This document shows positions 11,315 to 22,128 of a stretch of 64,000 nucleotides of DNA, piece after piece. A program made the position numbers and the translations under genes. Source of the DNA: Casuarina equisetifolia (taxonomy: Eukaryota > Streptophyta > Magnoliopsida > Fagales > Casuarinaceae); NCBI GenBank assembly GCA_028551475.1, contig CM052359.1:26041583-26105582 (forward strand), read 5' to 3'. The notes below the pieces were generated by a model that saw only the letters and a list, made by a program, of their open reading frames with translations, did no database searches and was not told the origin of the DNA. Positions within the stretch are counted from its first letter, which is position 1, and each line of letters opens with the position of its first letter.

Positions 11315-12904
11315 GTAACGCACCACCATGTCCAACTATCCGTCTCCATGATCACCGCATGCGCAAGCAGTTGTGCATGCAGTATGGCAATCTTCAAGTA
11401 GCTGGTTGTATTAAAAAGTGTCTTAATACTGTTGTGGTTATACTAAAAACGTGTCTTATGCAGTTATGTTGATGTAGTAGACTTGTTTTCTTCCATATAA
11501 TATGATTGCCAGTTAGGTGATTTCTCAGTCCAATGCAAATTCGTGCGTACTCTGCAGAATCAAGCCTATAATTACTACCGATGTAAAGGACAAAAAAAAA
11601 AAAATGCAAAATGGCATGGAATTTGAAATGAGGAAAATAAGTTTTTTTTTTGTCAACAATCTCTCCAAATAAATACGCAAAAAATCATTTTCAAAGCACT
11701 CACCAAATATTCACATAATTTGCATGATACCAGAGGTCACAATACTTTTATCACTCTCTCTTATTGGAAACAAATTTGTCAATAAAATAAAAAGAACCAA
11801 AGTAGCTGAAAACTTTGTATTTAATATGCTTAGAGGTTTGGTAAAACTATATTTTATTTGACTTAACGTTCTATATAGTCTTAACCTAAGACTATATTCA
11901 ACATATCACTATCCATTTGCAAATTAGATATATAATTTATTTACTAAAAAAAGAAAACACTGCATTTTCGCCCACGGTGCATTTTCCTTGTGCACCATAT
12001 CACTATCGCAATCTTGATTTATCGTCAAAAAAATGCATTAGAGTTGGCATTTCGAGGAGCATTATTGCTTCCATGACCTGCACGGCATCTTAGACCAGGT
12101 CTCCACAAAAGATGAGTTTCGTAGAAACTACTTCTTCCACTACTTAGCCTTTCTTTCCCACGTTTCAGTTTGCTTAGTTTTATTTACTCGGATAGTGGAA
12201 GACCTAAGAAAGACCTGAGCAAAGATTCTCCCGTACATTACTTCCGGATTTATGCTTGTTGCCCATTGTAGGTGAATTCAAGAAGCCTCAGACGATAATT
12301 GGAGAAACGTCAGAAGGGCTCATCTGTCTCATGGAAATTACGCGGAAGCAAGAAGGTGATAAGATGAAAGAAGTCCCAAGGAAAGAAGGTGGTAAACTTA
12401 CGCTCGGTCAAGTATGAGTCCACAAGGAAGTTTCAGCATAAGTAAGTTACGTGAGCGTGAAGTGCAAGAAATGTATTTAAAGGACCTTCTCTCTCTTTTG
12501 CTATATATGTAAGAGAAGGCCCTGTCTGCTTAAGTTGTAAGAAGCCTCAACTAAATAAAATAACTCATGTGTTCCTAAAATCTCTTATTCTCTCTCTGCT
12601 TACATCTTCATTCTCTTGATACCTAGCTTTTCAGCTAAACCTAAAATAATGATTTCTCAAAATGGAAATGAATCCAAAATAGTGAATGGATTTTTCAAAT
12701 GTCAAGCACTTTATTTACCTATTTGGTCATTTAAGCCCCTTGTGGACCTGTAGATAGATGACTATCATGGCCAGAAAAACTTATTCAAAATTCAAATGAA
12801 AGATTTGGGCAGCCAATTACTTTCGATCTTCAATTTCCACAATAATCACGAATCCGCTAAGTGCATCGACCCCAACTGTTTTTTATTGGAATTTAACGGG
12901 CCCA
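11315..12904. other. 3' flank of copy 2 and gene-free sequence
   Basis: 11315-11600 is the second, non-coding exon of copy 2 and its flank, matching 2350-2560 in inverted orientation. 12040-12230 is an inverted copy of about 620-800. 12300-12640 holds a TATA-like word tatatatgtaa (about 12505) and pyrimidine-rich leader sequence that could be part of an LTR, but no boundaries are visible. No coding exon is seen. Confidence 0.4.
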
Positions 12905-13050
12905 ACACACTAGTTCTCTTGTCATCAAAAAGCCTTGCAACTTCAAGAGGCATTGTGGAAGAAATCAAGAAGCAAAGGAAATCAGCACCTTTACAGCTCT
13001 GCAAAGAGTTCTCCCCTGTGCGAACATGATCGAGAAAGAGGAATTAATGC
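12905..13050 (-). pseudogene. Secreted-peptide gene fragment (copy 8)
   Basis: The minus strand reads SFSIMFAQGRTL, then VKVLIS, and continues out of frame into a match of the GAKHLEA segment: the N-terminal third of the peptide family. A frameshift occurs after about 25 codons and no C-terminal part follows. It is an isolated exon fragment with the same strand and upstream words as the intact copies. Confidence 0.6.
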
Positions 13051-13129
13051 TATTACGGAACTAAAAGTTTCCTTTGAGTATTACGAACTCGGTGAAGTCA
13101 AAAAAGTTTCCTTTGAATATTAAATCATT

Positions 13130-14300
13130 TTCTTAGAATGATTTAATATTTTGAAATAAAGTTGTCCATCCTACAATTTTTCTTACTTTAGCCAATGAGA
13201 TTGAGATGTCAATTATTTTGTTTTGAAATCATAGTTTATTGTATTCAATCATATACAATAAATATAAGATTAAAAAAAGATATTGAAATTTTTTTTTAGC
13301 ATCTCATCAATTATCCAAGCCCATCTTTATGGAGTAGATGGATTTGTAGTACTAAATGTATAAGAGTTTCAGTTATGCATCTTAACATTAAAAGATATAT
13401 AGCATAGAGTTGGAGAGGCCTTCTTAAATTACGACCAATTCTCATATTTATACTCTCCAGACTTTCTTATTGTTATGAAGAGACATATAATGATTTGTGT
13501 CAAGTTAATATTAAGGTTCAATGGCATGACTTAATATGGTTAAGTGGAATTAGCAAATATAATTTCATTAGATGACTTATATGTAGAGATAAACCTCCTA
13601 AAGTAGATGTGGTATCTCGATGGCTTCCCTCAATTGACTTATCTTGTAATTTTTGTTATTCTCAATTGAAAAATAGGTCTCACTTGTTTTTTCAATGTCC
13701 TTGGACTAAGCAAATATGGTAGAGTATACTTATGCAACAAGGTATATGTAGGAACATTGATAATTGAAATTCTGAATTGCAATAGATGGTGAAAGCAATG
13801 AAAGGTAAAGATTTGACTGCAAAATTTCTTAAACTTTTTTTCTTAACTTACATATATTGTATATGGTCTAAATAAAATTGTAGATATTTTCAAAATAAGA
13901 TTGTTGAAATACCGATTTTATTAGCTAGAATAAAAAAAGTGAAACATGGAATGACATCTCTATTTAGAAATATCAAACTCTTTTAGATAATTGTTTTATT
14001 GTGTCATAGTTGGAGGATTTCACATTCGATTTTTTCTTAAATAAATTGTAATGTTGGGGTATACCCTTAAGTTTTTGTACTCTCTTATTCTTTGATGAAT
14101 AAACTTATATATTCATAAAAAAAAATTGTAGCCAAATTCCTTCATTTAGTTATTCTAATTATCTATTACAATTCTTTATTTCACTCTCCAATATAATGTT
14201 AGATTCCATTTTGAGTGAAGATAGTTTTTTAAATTGTCCTTGTTCATATATATTGAAAAAGAGATAACTCTTATTTTTTGTTAAACAATGAAGCATTTGT
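13130..14300 (-). mobile_element. Minus-strand LINE remnant, split by a second LINE
   Basis: The two outer pieces, 13130-13297 and 14126-14300, form one decayed LINE ORF2 C-terminus on the minus strand when joined: they line up in order with the uninterrupted copy at about 53700-53980. The part between them (13298-14125) is a separate plus-strand LINE. Many stops. Ends are approximate. Confidence 0.6.
13298..14125 (+). mobile_element. 5'-truncated LINE nested in another LINE
   Basis: The plus strand starts mid-ORF2 with SLWSRWI, continues through a W-x-DLIWLSGISKYNF motif, SCNFC and HLFFQCPW (zf-RVT region), then IYCIW, ARIKKV and LFRNI. The usual 3' UTR follows, and a poly(A) at about 14117-14125. 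Several in-frame stops are present. It is the same subfamily as the copies at 47.1 and 53.5 kb, which run the other way. Confidence 0.75.
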
Positions 14301-15189
14301 TTAATAGAAACTCCTGTAAACACAATGCTGGGAAGGGGAAATATAAAATAGTTTAGCGCAGCTCCTTGATCTTTCCTCTCGCAAATTGGCCTTAAAAAAC
14401 AAAGAAATATCAACTAATTAATTGGTCCCAGGCCAGGCCCACGAACACATTGTCTCCTTCACGTTCGTCCGTAGAATAAAACACAACTTGTATGTAAGGC
14501 ATCGTGTGGGAAGTCCAAATAATTGAAGAACAAGACAACTATGACGGCTCATTTGAAGATCTTTTTCCGACCAATCTGGTCAATTGACTATTTGCTTGAC
14601 ATATGGAAAGAAAGAGCCAAGGCTGCTTACTAATTCATGACGCTTATCCTTAAAATGCGCAACTTCTGAAGCAGATCCACGGCCGACAGCTGCAAATGAA
14701 TGGTGCGGTGGATGATTTCTGATAACATATAATAACTATTTTTTATTTTCATGAAAGATTTGGATGTCTTTTCTAAGTTATCTCTTTATAATGTTTAGCA
14801 TCCAACAATTTATAATCAAGTTATGGCACACGAAGAGCAGAAACTTGCCCCCAAGAATCTTAGCAAGTTCAGCAATGGCTGGAGCAATCATTCAGTTCAA
14901 CAAGCTGAATCATGACTTATTGAACGCTGTAAACTCAACTGGGACAATTTCCATTTCTCACATTGTTTATTGCTGGGTTGATACTGACCCCGTTCAATTT
15001 TGCATTGCGTTTCAGCGTATATCTCAAGCCCGTCTCCTCGAATACACAGTCGTACACTCAGGTCAAAAGAAAAATGCCTAGTTTCACAAGATTGTAGCAA
15101 TTTGGGCTAAAGGTTATGATATCTTCGCGCAGACAATCCCCGCAAATACAAGCCCTGTATTTCTTAGAACATATACGCTGTACTTCCTG
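14301..15189. other. No recognisable gene
   Basis: A 105-codon plus frame at 14764-15081 overlaps a 67-codon minus frame; neither shows a domain, signal peptide or repeat I can name. Nothing else is seen. Confidence 0.4.
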
Positions 15190-17463
15190 TATTTCCTTTC
15201 TGTCCTTCATTGGAGTCGGATATATACAGTGGAATACAGTGAAAAGAAAGAAAGAATTAGAAAGAAAAATTATTGATGTAGATATAAGTACTAGAAAGAG
15301 AGTCCTTAGTTTTCTTTTTCCTTTTTTTTTTTTGGGTTGAAATGTAAGTTTGCACCTTAGTTTTCTTTTTGATTACTCTAGTTATCCTTTTTTTTTAGTG
15401 TGTTGTCTTCCGTAATCTCATCTTTTCTTTGGCTTTGTTGCACTTCCTATTTCTTACCACATAATAAACCCAGTCATCTTCTATTTTTTGAAATATTACT
15501 TCCTCTTTGTTATAAGGCATATGACAATGTGTTTAAACTACGCATGGGATAAATCACCTCAGAAAATCTGTAGCATATAACTGTTATGCGCTTTATAAAC
15601 ACATCTACTTTAAAATAGTTGTAGATTGAATTTTTAATTTGTACAACAGCCTTACCCTATGTCCCTTTTTTTTTTTTTCATGACTGGAGCATGGAATTAA
15701 TGGTTGATAGTCTGTTCCCACAATGTAAAGTATGTAACGTTATTATAAGATTCCAGTATTTTAAGTCTGTATTCTTATGTAACTTCTATGGCAAACTGAT
15801 ATTCCAGGCCTCTCAAGTAAACATGGCTGTGGATTACAAAGACTCTCAATTATTTTCTGCAATATATTCTTGAAAAATAAAAATAATTTTTCTCTGGATA
15901 TAAACTGTGTTGATTGACAGTAATTCTGAAAACTTCAAAGCTTTAAGATTTGGAATAACTCCTGCTGACCAACTGACAAAGTTGTGGCCTACCAGAACAC
16001 AAAAAAGAAAATCCCAATCTTCCTGGAACTGTGTTAATGTTCTCTTCATAAGACATGAGAAAGTGAGAAAAAGTTGGACATAATAGAGGAAAAGATTTAT
16101 TCTTGAAGTTCTAAAAGGAGAAAAAGGAAACCAATCACTTTTGGGTTTCTGGGCTCCGTTTTTACCGATGGGGTTGGAAAATGATTGTGGACAAAAGAGC
16201 CGTTTTGCTCTTCTGCGTATAATAGTTCACTTAATTTTGCGTTTGAACGCCTTTTCCTTGTTCTTTTGGTTTGTTCAATCCTTGTGAAAAAAGCTAATCA
16301 GCTTCTCGTTGATCTTTGGCCCAACCAAACACGCTACTAACGTATCTTTCCACAGATAGAATAAGCCCTAGGCCTTTTCGCGCCCCCCCGGCGGGGGGGG
16401 GGGTGGGGGGGGGGGTGGTGGGCGCGCGCGGGGTGTGGTGGGGCGATGTCCTCAGGCCTACCAGGAGCATCAAGAGTTCACGTGGATGGGAAACGGGTGT
16501 TTGACTTGGGAACATAGAAAACGGAAATGATTCACTTATGCGTAGAAAATAGGGGAATGATATTCTTTGCAGTATGTTTGTGAATTCTTTGCAGTATGTT
16601 TTGTGATCTGCCATCAGCTTGTGATGCTATCTTGAATGTAGGAACAAATTGCTAGACTTTTAATTGGAAACCAGAGTCTTTGGGTAAGAAGCTCACAATA
16701 TATGTAGACGTTTTGATTGAGGCCCTGCAACTGCATTTGTCATTTCCCAGTTATTGAATCCATCTTGTGGTGTATTGCTGAAAGAAAGTTAATACTTGTT
16801 TAATTTCACAGTATCCTGCTGGTTTTGCTATCTATATATACCAATAACATTAATTATTTTTCTTTAAGTTGTCAATTTATATTTTTTGTGTCTTTTTTTT
16901 TTTTTTGCCTTGTTTTCTGTTTCATCCTTAGAAATTAATTCATTTTCAGTAATATATTCATGAAAAACAAAGGAAACGTTCCTTGGATGAATTCTGAAAA
17001 CCTCAAACATTGACATTTGGGATTTTTCAGGAACCTTTCTGGAACCTTGTCTTAGTGTTCTCCCGGGTTTGGAGATTGTAGTGTCCGAATGTTATGAAGA
17101 TCTAAACGGGAAGGATTTCAGGCGTAATTCTCCATATACCCATGTGAAACCCACAAAAAATAATAATAATGATAATAAAAACTAAAAAAAAAAAAAATAA
17201 GGCACAAAAAAAAGCGAACTGAGTTCGCTAGGTCAGCATAACTGATGAGAAACACTTTTATTATACCCAGCTACTTGAAGATTGCCGTTGCCGCAAGCAC
17301 AACTGCTTCCGGAAATGGTGATCACGGACACAGATGCGTGAAGATAGTGTGGGTTACCTGAAAAAAAGGATCTGAGCATGGTTGCATAGCTTAAAAGGCA
17401 AAAATTTACCTTTTCACAAAACAGGAATCTATATTCGATGCATAAGCCATAGACCCTAAGATA
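15190..17463. other. Block A left part, no gene
   Basis: No gene is recognised. Block A' holds the matching stretch at 37140-38840. The main difference is the long G/C run described separately at 16384-16446. Confidence 0.45.
16384..16446 (+). other. G-tract / possible G-quadruplex and hairpin
   Basis: A run of seven C, then a GGC spacer and long G runs separated by single T residues, then alternating GC and more G runs. The plus strand has enough G-tracts for one or more quadruplexes, and the C run can pair with the first G run. In block A' the same place (about 37730-37742) has only a six-G run, so the expansion is specific to block A, or is an assembly artefact. Confidence 0.6.
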
Positions 17464-17749
17464 CTAGGAGACGACAGCTATAGCGATAATGTCCATCACC
17501 AGGTCCATGGATGTAGGTGCAGCGTTAGGGGCAGATGGTGGCATCGATGCATGATGTCGAGGAGTGGATACGTGGTTTTGGAAGTGGAGTTGCGACACTG
17601 GCACGTGATCTTGACCCTGTTTGCCCCATCTGTTACTTGTTTTCCGGAAAATTCCAAGCGGCTTCAAGATGCTTTGCACCAGAAATCAAGAACCAAAGGA
17701 CGGCCACCACCTTTGTAGCCGTGAAAACAGTTTTCGCCCCGGCGATCAT
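17464..17749 (-). pseudogene. Secreted-peptide gene copy 3 (frameshifted)
   Basis: The minus-strand ATG at 17747-17749 starts MIAGAKTVF, then VVAVLWFLISGAKHLEA. A 1-bp loss in the AAGTTAACAG word puts a stop at K-stop. A 10-bp deletion after GANRV shifts the frame again, and a lost C in the AACGCCTGC word breaks the PPSAPNA-C motif. The second cysteine of the mature region is a tyrosine codon (GHY). So at least three independent breaks exist. This copy belongs to the same subgroup as those at 38.9 and 63.8 kb, which share the 10-bp deletion. Confidence 0.75.
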
Positions 17750-18228
17750 GATTCCTTTCCCTAAGGGATAGTTAGGATATAAATGTTTGCCAAAGAAAGA
17801 GGTGGAGAGACAGAGAGAGCTTCTTGTAAGGAAGGGTTTTAATGCTTTTCCTACTATATAAAGAAAGAAGAAGTGAGATTACTAAGAAGATTCAAGAAGC
17901 GCAAACTGGTCTGCATCCGGCTTCCGATTCTGCGGTGCTACTTTTCTTTGTATGTGTCCGCGTTCTTCGTTTCGCATTCCAATCATGTATGTGGCAAAAA
18001 GCATGTATCTGCTTCCCTGAAAAACACAACGAAAGGAGCCACCACTCCCTCTCCTGCCTCATTTCTGAGGTTCTTTTTCCCACCGAAAACAGCCACCGGA
18101 GTATCAATTCTCTCTCTCTTTCTGTCGCCCTGCAAATCCGTCCCATCTTTCTTTTTATTCTTAAAATTAGTTTAGTGGTTTAGGTTTGCCTTCTTCCCTC
18201 TTTTTAGCTTCCTGCTTTCTATCCTTGC
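17750..18228 (-). promoter_or_regulatory. Promoter region of peptide copy 3
   Basis: On the minus strand a TATA-like word, ttatatag (about 17851-17858), lies about 105 bp before the ATG, matching the spacing in the other copies. The region is closely repeated at 44384-44865. Open frames on both strands here (up to 113 codons) overlap one another, show no domain, and differ between the two copies, so I do not call them genes. Confidence 0.4.
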
Positions 18229-18647
18229 TGTTGCGACAAGAAGCTACATAGCACGTTAGCAATCACAGAGCAACGAGCTAAAAAACAATAACAGAGGTAA
18301 GAGAGAGACACATTTTGTTTAGGGTGGTTTGGCAAATAACGTCTATGTCCTCTGTCACCGGAGATTCCGGCCCCTTCTCCTTTGATTAACATGGAAACAA
18401 GCTTACAAGGCTGCTCGTCGCCGGAGCTACAGTGAAACCGGCCAAGGAGAGCCTTCTGCACCAAGCACCTCACGGCTCTCACCCACTCTCACACGCTCTG
18501 CTGCATCTGCACTATACAGCCTTTTACACTAGTTCTGTCGGTGCACTTGACACACGCGACGCCTGAAGACAGCACACACCCACTCACTAGTACAAGTGGG
18601 TCCTAAGGCATCATACACGTGGTTACTAACTTTACAAATATCCAACA
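18229..18647 (-). mobile_element. Solo LTR, 419 bp, empty site known
   Basis: Begins TGTTGCGAC, ends TATCCAACA, and is flanked by the 5-bp direct repeat CTTGC (18224-18228 and 18648-18652). Block A' at about 44855-44870 is the uninterrupted site with one CTTGC. Read on the minus strand it starts TGTTGGATATTTG, common in copia LTRs. There is no internal sequence. Confidence 0.88.
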
Positions 18648-18847
18648 CTTGCCACATAAATTAGTCCGAGTTCAGAGCTTTCTTCTGTCTTCCACTATCT
18701 GCGTAAATAAACTAAGCAAATTCAAACATGTACATGAAAACGCTGTAGAGATTTTCTCAAGGGCCAACGAAGTTTTCCTATGAAATCCATCCTTTGGGAA
18801 AACCTACTCTGACATGACGTGAAGACCCTAGAAACTAAAGCAAAAAT

Positions 18848-19160
18848 TGCAGCGGTCTAGAAACTCATTTTGGGATTAATTGAAAAACAATCAATGGAAT
18901 TCATCTTGCAAGCTGGCATTGAACATAATCTTGAAAGAAAATGGAAAAAATACAATTTGTGAAATTACTTTGAGGAAACTCGAGACCTCTCTGCTTCTAT
19001 ACATAATTTACTAATAACAAGCTTATCCACTAACTCATGCTCTTCTCTTACTTATTTATAACTATTGATTACCTGTAACTAACTTTGCTTAACAGCTTGT
19101 TAACAACTTATTAACAGCTTCTAATGCTTAACCAAAAATAACTATTTACTGATTAGGACA
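18848..19160 (-). repeat. 3' LTR of the gene-capturing unit
   Basis: On the minus strand it starts TGTCCTAATCAG after AAGATAAAGAAGT and ends CTAGACCGCTGCA. Both end segments recur at 22087-22120, which is the same sequence with its middle deleted. Confidence 0.6.
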
Positions 19161-19309
19161 ACTTCTTTATCTTAGTTCTTATCTGGATTTGGCAATTATC
19201 TGCTGACATGGACCTTTGGAAGCTGACATGGCTACTCCACTTCCTGGACCGTTGCATACCTCTCCCCTTGAAATTAACCTTGTCCTCAAGGTTAAGCTTA
19301 AGGAATGCT

Positions 19310-19763
19310 CCACCATAATTTTCAAGAATATCTTCAATGTGTCTTTACTTTGCCCTTGTCGAATATAACCTGTGATTACAACAGTCCAATATATCACATT
19401 CTCTCGAGGCATTTCGTTAACAATTTCTATAACTTGATTAACTGCCCATTTTGAATAAATCCCGTAATCATTCCATGAAAGCAAGTCTCTCCTCGGCATT
19501 CTCTCAAACAATTCAGGGGCCTCATCAAAGCTCTTATTCTCGGTATACCCAATAATCATCACAGCCCACAAAACAATATCCCTTTCAGGCACTTTAACAA
19601 AAGTATCCGAGCCTTCTCTACCCTTCCATTTTTTTGATAAATCGGCAACCATTGTTGTCCACGAGATCACATCCCTTTCATGAATCCTTTCAAAAATATG
19701 ATGCACCCGGTCAATCCTCCCACATGGACTCCACGCCATTATAATAGCATTCCAAGAACACAC
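19310..19763 (-). pseudogene. Captured PPR protein fragment
   Basis: The minus strand reads CSWNAIIMAW, GRIDRVHHIFERIHERDVIS, then VLWAVMIIGYTE, LFERMPRRDLLSWNDYG and MPRENVIYWTVVITGY: a chain of P-, L- and S-type pentatricopeptide motifs. PPR proteins bind organellar RNA. Here only about 140 codons exist, with no start, no E/DYW end and at least one degenerate repeat, and they sit inside a retroelement-like unit. Downstream the frame runs into element sequence (stop at 19179). Confidence 0.75.
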
Positions 19764-19999
19764 ATATTTTTCTCATTAAAGGTAAGGCCATCCATATTTC
19801 TAGAATCTAAAGCAACTTCTATCCGCAGTCCAAGAATTTCTGTTGAACCATGAAGATAGGAAAGAACCTCCATGCGTGATACAACATCACTTGTCACAGA
19901 AATTACGCCAACCTCAAATGGATTGCCAATTATAATTTCAGTGTCTTGAAGTGTGTCGGCAATACTCCAACTTCCATTGGTGATACTTCTTCTTGTTGC

Positions 20000-20441
20000 C
20001 CCTAAAGTACGGAGGCTCATACTTTCCAAGTGTTAAGTCATCAGGCTGAGTGAATGTTTCCCTTTGCTTCTTCTTCCCAGTGGGACAGAGAGTCATGGAA
20101 ACCTCTTGTCTATCAGAGTATAAGTAATCAAAAGAAATTGCATTTACCTCAATCCTTGGTCCTCCAATTGCCTTGCAAACTAAAAATAGGAGTGTTTGTA
20201 AAGACTTCTTCTGCAATGCATTGTACACACCTTTTTCCATCCAATCAATCAACCTCCAATCCTCTGCATCCATAGGCATTGGCCTTTTGATTCTTGTCTC
20301 TAAAGCACCAACAAATTCACTAATAAAATATTTTTCCAGAAATAATCCTCTAACCACGCAAAACCAGTTCTTTGTCAGAAGTGACTCCAACTCAATCACT
20401 TTCGCTTCCTTCATTGTCTGCATAACGATATTGGTTTCCAT
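20000..20441 (-). pseudogene. Captured ASY1-like HORMA fragment, intronless
   Basis: The minus strand opens at the ATG 20439-20441 and reads ESLLTKN, RGLFLEKYF, then PMPMDAEDWRLIDWMEKGVY, LQKKSLQTL and KYEPPYFRG. This closely follows the HORMA domain of the meiotic axis protein ASY1 (established family knowledge: chromosome axis, needed for synapsis and crossover control). Exons that are separate in the host gene are fused here without introns, pointing to a cDNA origin. About 10 residues are missing before RGLF and a longer stretch is missing before YEPP; the rest of the protein is absent. After about residue 146 the frame continues as unrelated sequence. Non-functional fragment. Confidence 0.8.
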
Positions 20442-20692
20442 GCTTCCATATAAAAGTGGATAATTGACGCCAAAAGGAAGGGAAAGTTTAGAGTATTGTC
20501 TTGGACGATTGGAATGGGTGTGGAGTGAACAAAATTTGCACGGAAGAATATAAGGTAGTCGGCTCCATTCCGGTGGTCGGCCGAAGTGAGTAAAATAGAT
20601 ATGGTGAATGGAATGATGGAAACAATGGATGGAGATTCTCTCTGCAGTTGGTTCATCCTCCTACATTGCGCCAACACCGTAATAATGATGTT

Positions 20693-20935
20693 CTAATAAT
20701 CCTCATTCTTCTTAAGCCTTCTTTCAAACAAATCCAAAGCTAAATCGCCTTCACCCATTCTTGCATACCCATCGATCGTTGTATTCCACAAGATTAAATC
20801 TCGAGCATCCATGAATCCAAAAATAAAACCAACACCAGAAATATTATCACATTTAACAAACACATTAGCAATATCGTTTCCAATTTCCTGGTTGATGTGA
20901 AATAAGCTAGTTCTAGTCACCTGTGCATAGACCTC
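20693..20935 (-). pseudogene. Second captured PPR fragment
   Basis: The minus strand reads INQEIGNDIANVFVKC, then MDARDLILWNTTIDGYARMG and LALDLFER: one to two pentatricopeptide motifs ending at a stop at 20693. The residues upstream in the same frame (to 21340) are unrelated. Together with 19310-19763 this may be two parts of one parent PPR gene with the HORMA piece between them, or two captures. Confidence 0.65.
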
Positions 20936-21457
20936 TTTACCCTTGCCTTTGCCATCCTTCCACACCTTAATCTCAAGAAAGGCACGATATTCTCGCCAAA
21001 ATTGCTCTGGCGGTCGTCCTCGATGGAAGAAACCCATTCCGATGATCAACCAGAATTGGCTTTCCTGGTGACCGGCACTTATAAGTCCGATCGGTGCCCA
21101 ACGACCTAAATCTGATGTGCCAAGCTGCTGACACAGCCTCCCCATCATCGGAATCCGAATTCGTACACTACTCAGATTGCCTAACCTCTTCCAGTGCCAT
21201 TTTTGACACCCAATCTGGTTGCTTCTGGCAAACCAGTCCCTTGATCGGTAATGAAAAGGAGTCGAGCATAGAGGTTTTGGCCACTTTACGTTTGCCTCTG
21301 GAGGTCTTCCTCGATGAGAAAAGGAGGATCCACTGAGCATACTGCCAGATAGACCGACTGATGGCCAATATCTTTTGGCCTTATGTGGAAGTCCCTCTGG
21401 CCCCCAGTCACTGGAGTTGAGAGGGAGACATTTTTGTTTCTTCTTCCTTGCACGATT

Positions 21458-21982
21458 TTATGCACGAGCTTCACCCTCTTTGTCCTTTCGGTGCCAGATT
21501 TGGTTGCGTGGCTTAGGTCCAATTGCGCCATGGGTTTGACACTTCCATAAAATGCCGATTTTGGTTCGACGTTGACTTCTGGCACTCTGATTCGGCTCAC
21601 ATTTGTAGACATGAGCTAGAGAGAGAAGCTGCGGCTTCTCTGTTGGTAACTCATGGTCTAATTGAGCCTTGGCTGGACTGCACTCGGAGATGGAGGTGCA
21701 TTCCGCAACCTTGTTTGACTTGGCTATCGCCTTACCAAAAGCCTCAAGGTCTTGGAAAAATTTCTTTTTCAAAAAGTCCACAGTACGATCCAGATCATCA
21801 ATGGTCTTTCTCCTAGCATCCATCTCATAAGAGTAACCTCTCTGATGCCTGTAACTCCCAATATGTGCCGAGGAACGATCGCCAGCTTTCGTTGCATCCA
21901 GGCGCGCCGCAATACCATTGATTTTGGCATCTAAAGTTGCGAATAACTGGTGCATCGATTCATTAAACTCCTTTAGGCTCAT
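21458..21982 (-). CDS. Leader ORF of the gene-capturing unit, possibly gag-like
   Basis: A 174-codon minus frame starts MSLKEFNESMHQLFATLDAK just inside the primer-binding site and contains a likely coiled coil (residues about 1-30 and 60-85). Position and the N-terminal helix recall the start of retrotransposon Gag, but there is no capsid signature or zinc knuckle. In another frame 21286-21612 is also open. Function unknown; part of the mobile unit. Confidence 0.35.
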   Translation of the reverse strand: MSLKEFNESMHQLFATLDAKINGIAARLDATKAGDRSSAHIGSYRHQRGYSYEMDARRKTIDDLDRTVDFLKKKFFQDLEAFGKAIAKSNKVAECTSISECSPAKAQLDHELPTEKPQLLSLAHVYKCEPNQSARSQRRTKIGILWKCQTHGAIGPKPRNQIWHRKDKEGEARA

Positions 21983-22128
21983 ATTTTCTTTAGAATCCTT
22001 CCCCTGTTAGAGGCTTGGCATTTCTGATACTAGCCCTTTCTCGTTGGATCCATTCCGCAGGACAAACCTGGCTCTTGATACCACTTACAGCGGTCTAGAA
22101 AATAACTGCTGAGTAAGACAACTTCTTT

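Larger units (their letters stand above)
18848..22120 (-). mobile_element. LTR-element-like unit carrying captured host gene fragments
   Basis: On the minus strand the order is: short 5' LTR remnant (22087-22120), a tRNA-Met-like primer site TGGTATCAAGAGC (22071-22083), an unidentified leader ORF, a PPR fragment, an ASY1-like HORMA fragment, a second PPR fragment, a retroelement-like tail (CTTGAGGACAAGGTTAA, about 19280-19300), a purine-rich tract, and a 313-bp 3' LTR (18848-19160). The two LTR pieces share TGTC...CTAGACCGCTG ends, but the 5' one has lost about 280 bp between short A-runs. Block A' has neither the unit nor its flanks: 18847 matches 45045 and 22129 matches 46349, so about 1.3 kb of A' is missing here. 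No integrase or reverse transcriptase is present. Structure resembles maize Bs1-type elements. Boundaries are moderate, the gene content firm. Confidence 0.62.

Noticed and set aside
13130..14300. Twin-primed (5'-inverted) single LINE insertion
   Set aside because: The inverted part repeats the same ORF2 region as the plus-strand part, so two insertions are needed.
16294..16614. 106-codon minus frame and 62-codon plus frame rich in Pro or Gly
   Set aside because: Produced by the long G/C run; block A' without the run has neither frame.
17842..18183. Overlapping frames of 113, 100 and 84 codons on both strands
   Set aside because: Mutually overlapping, no motif, and the copy at 44460-44800 does not keep the same frames.
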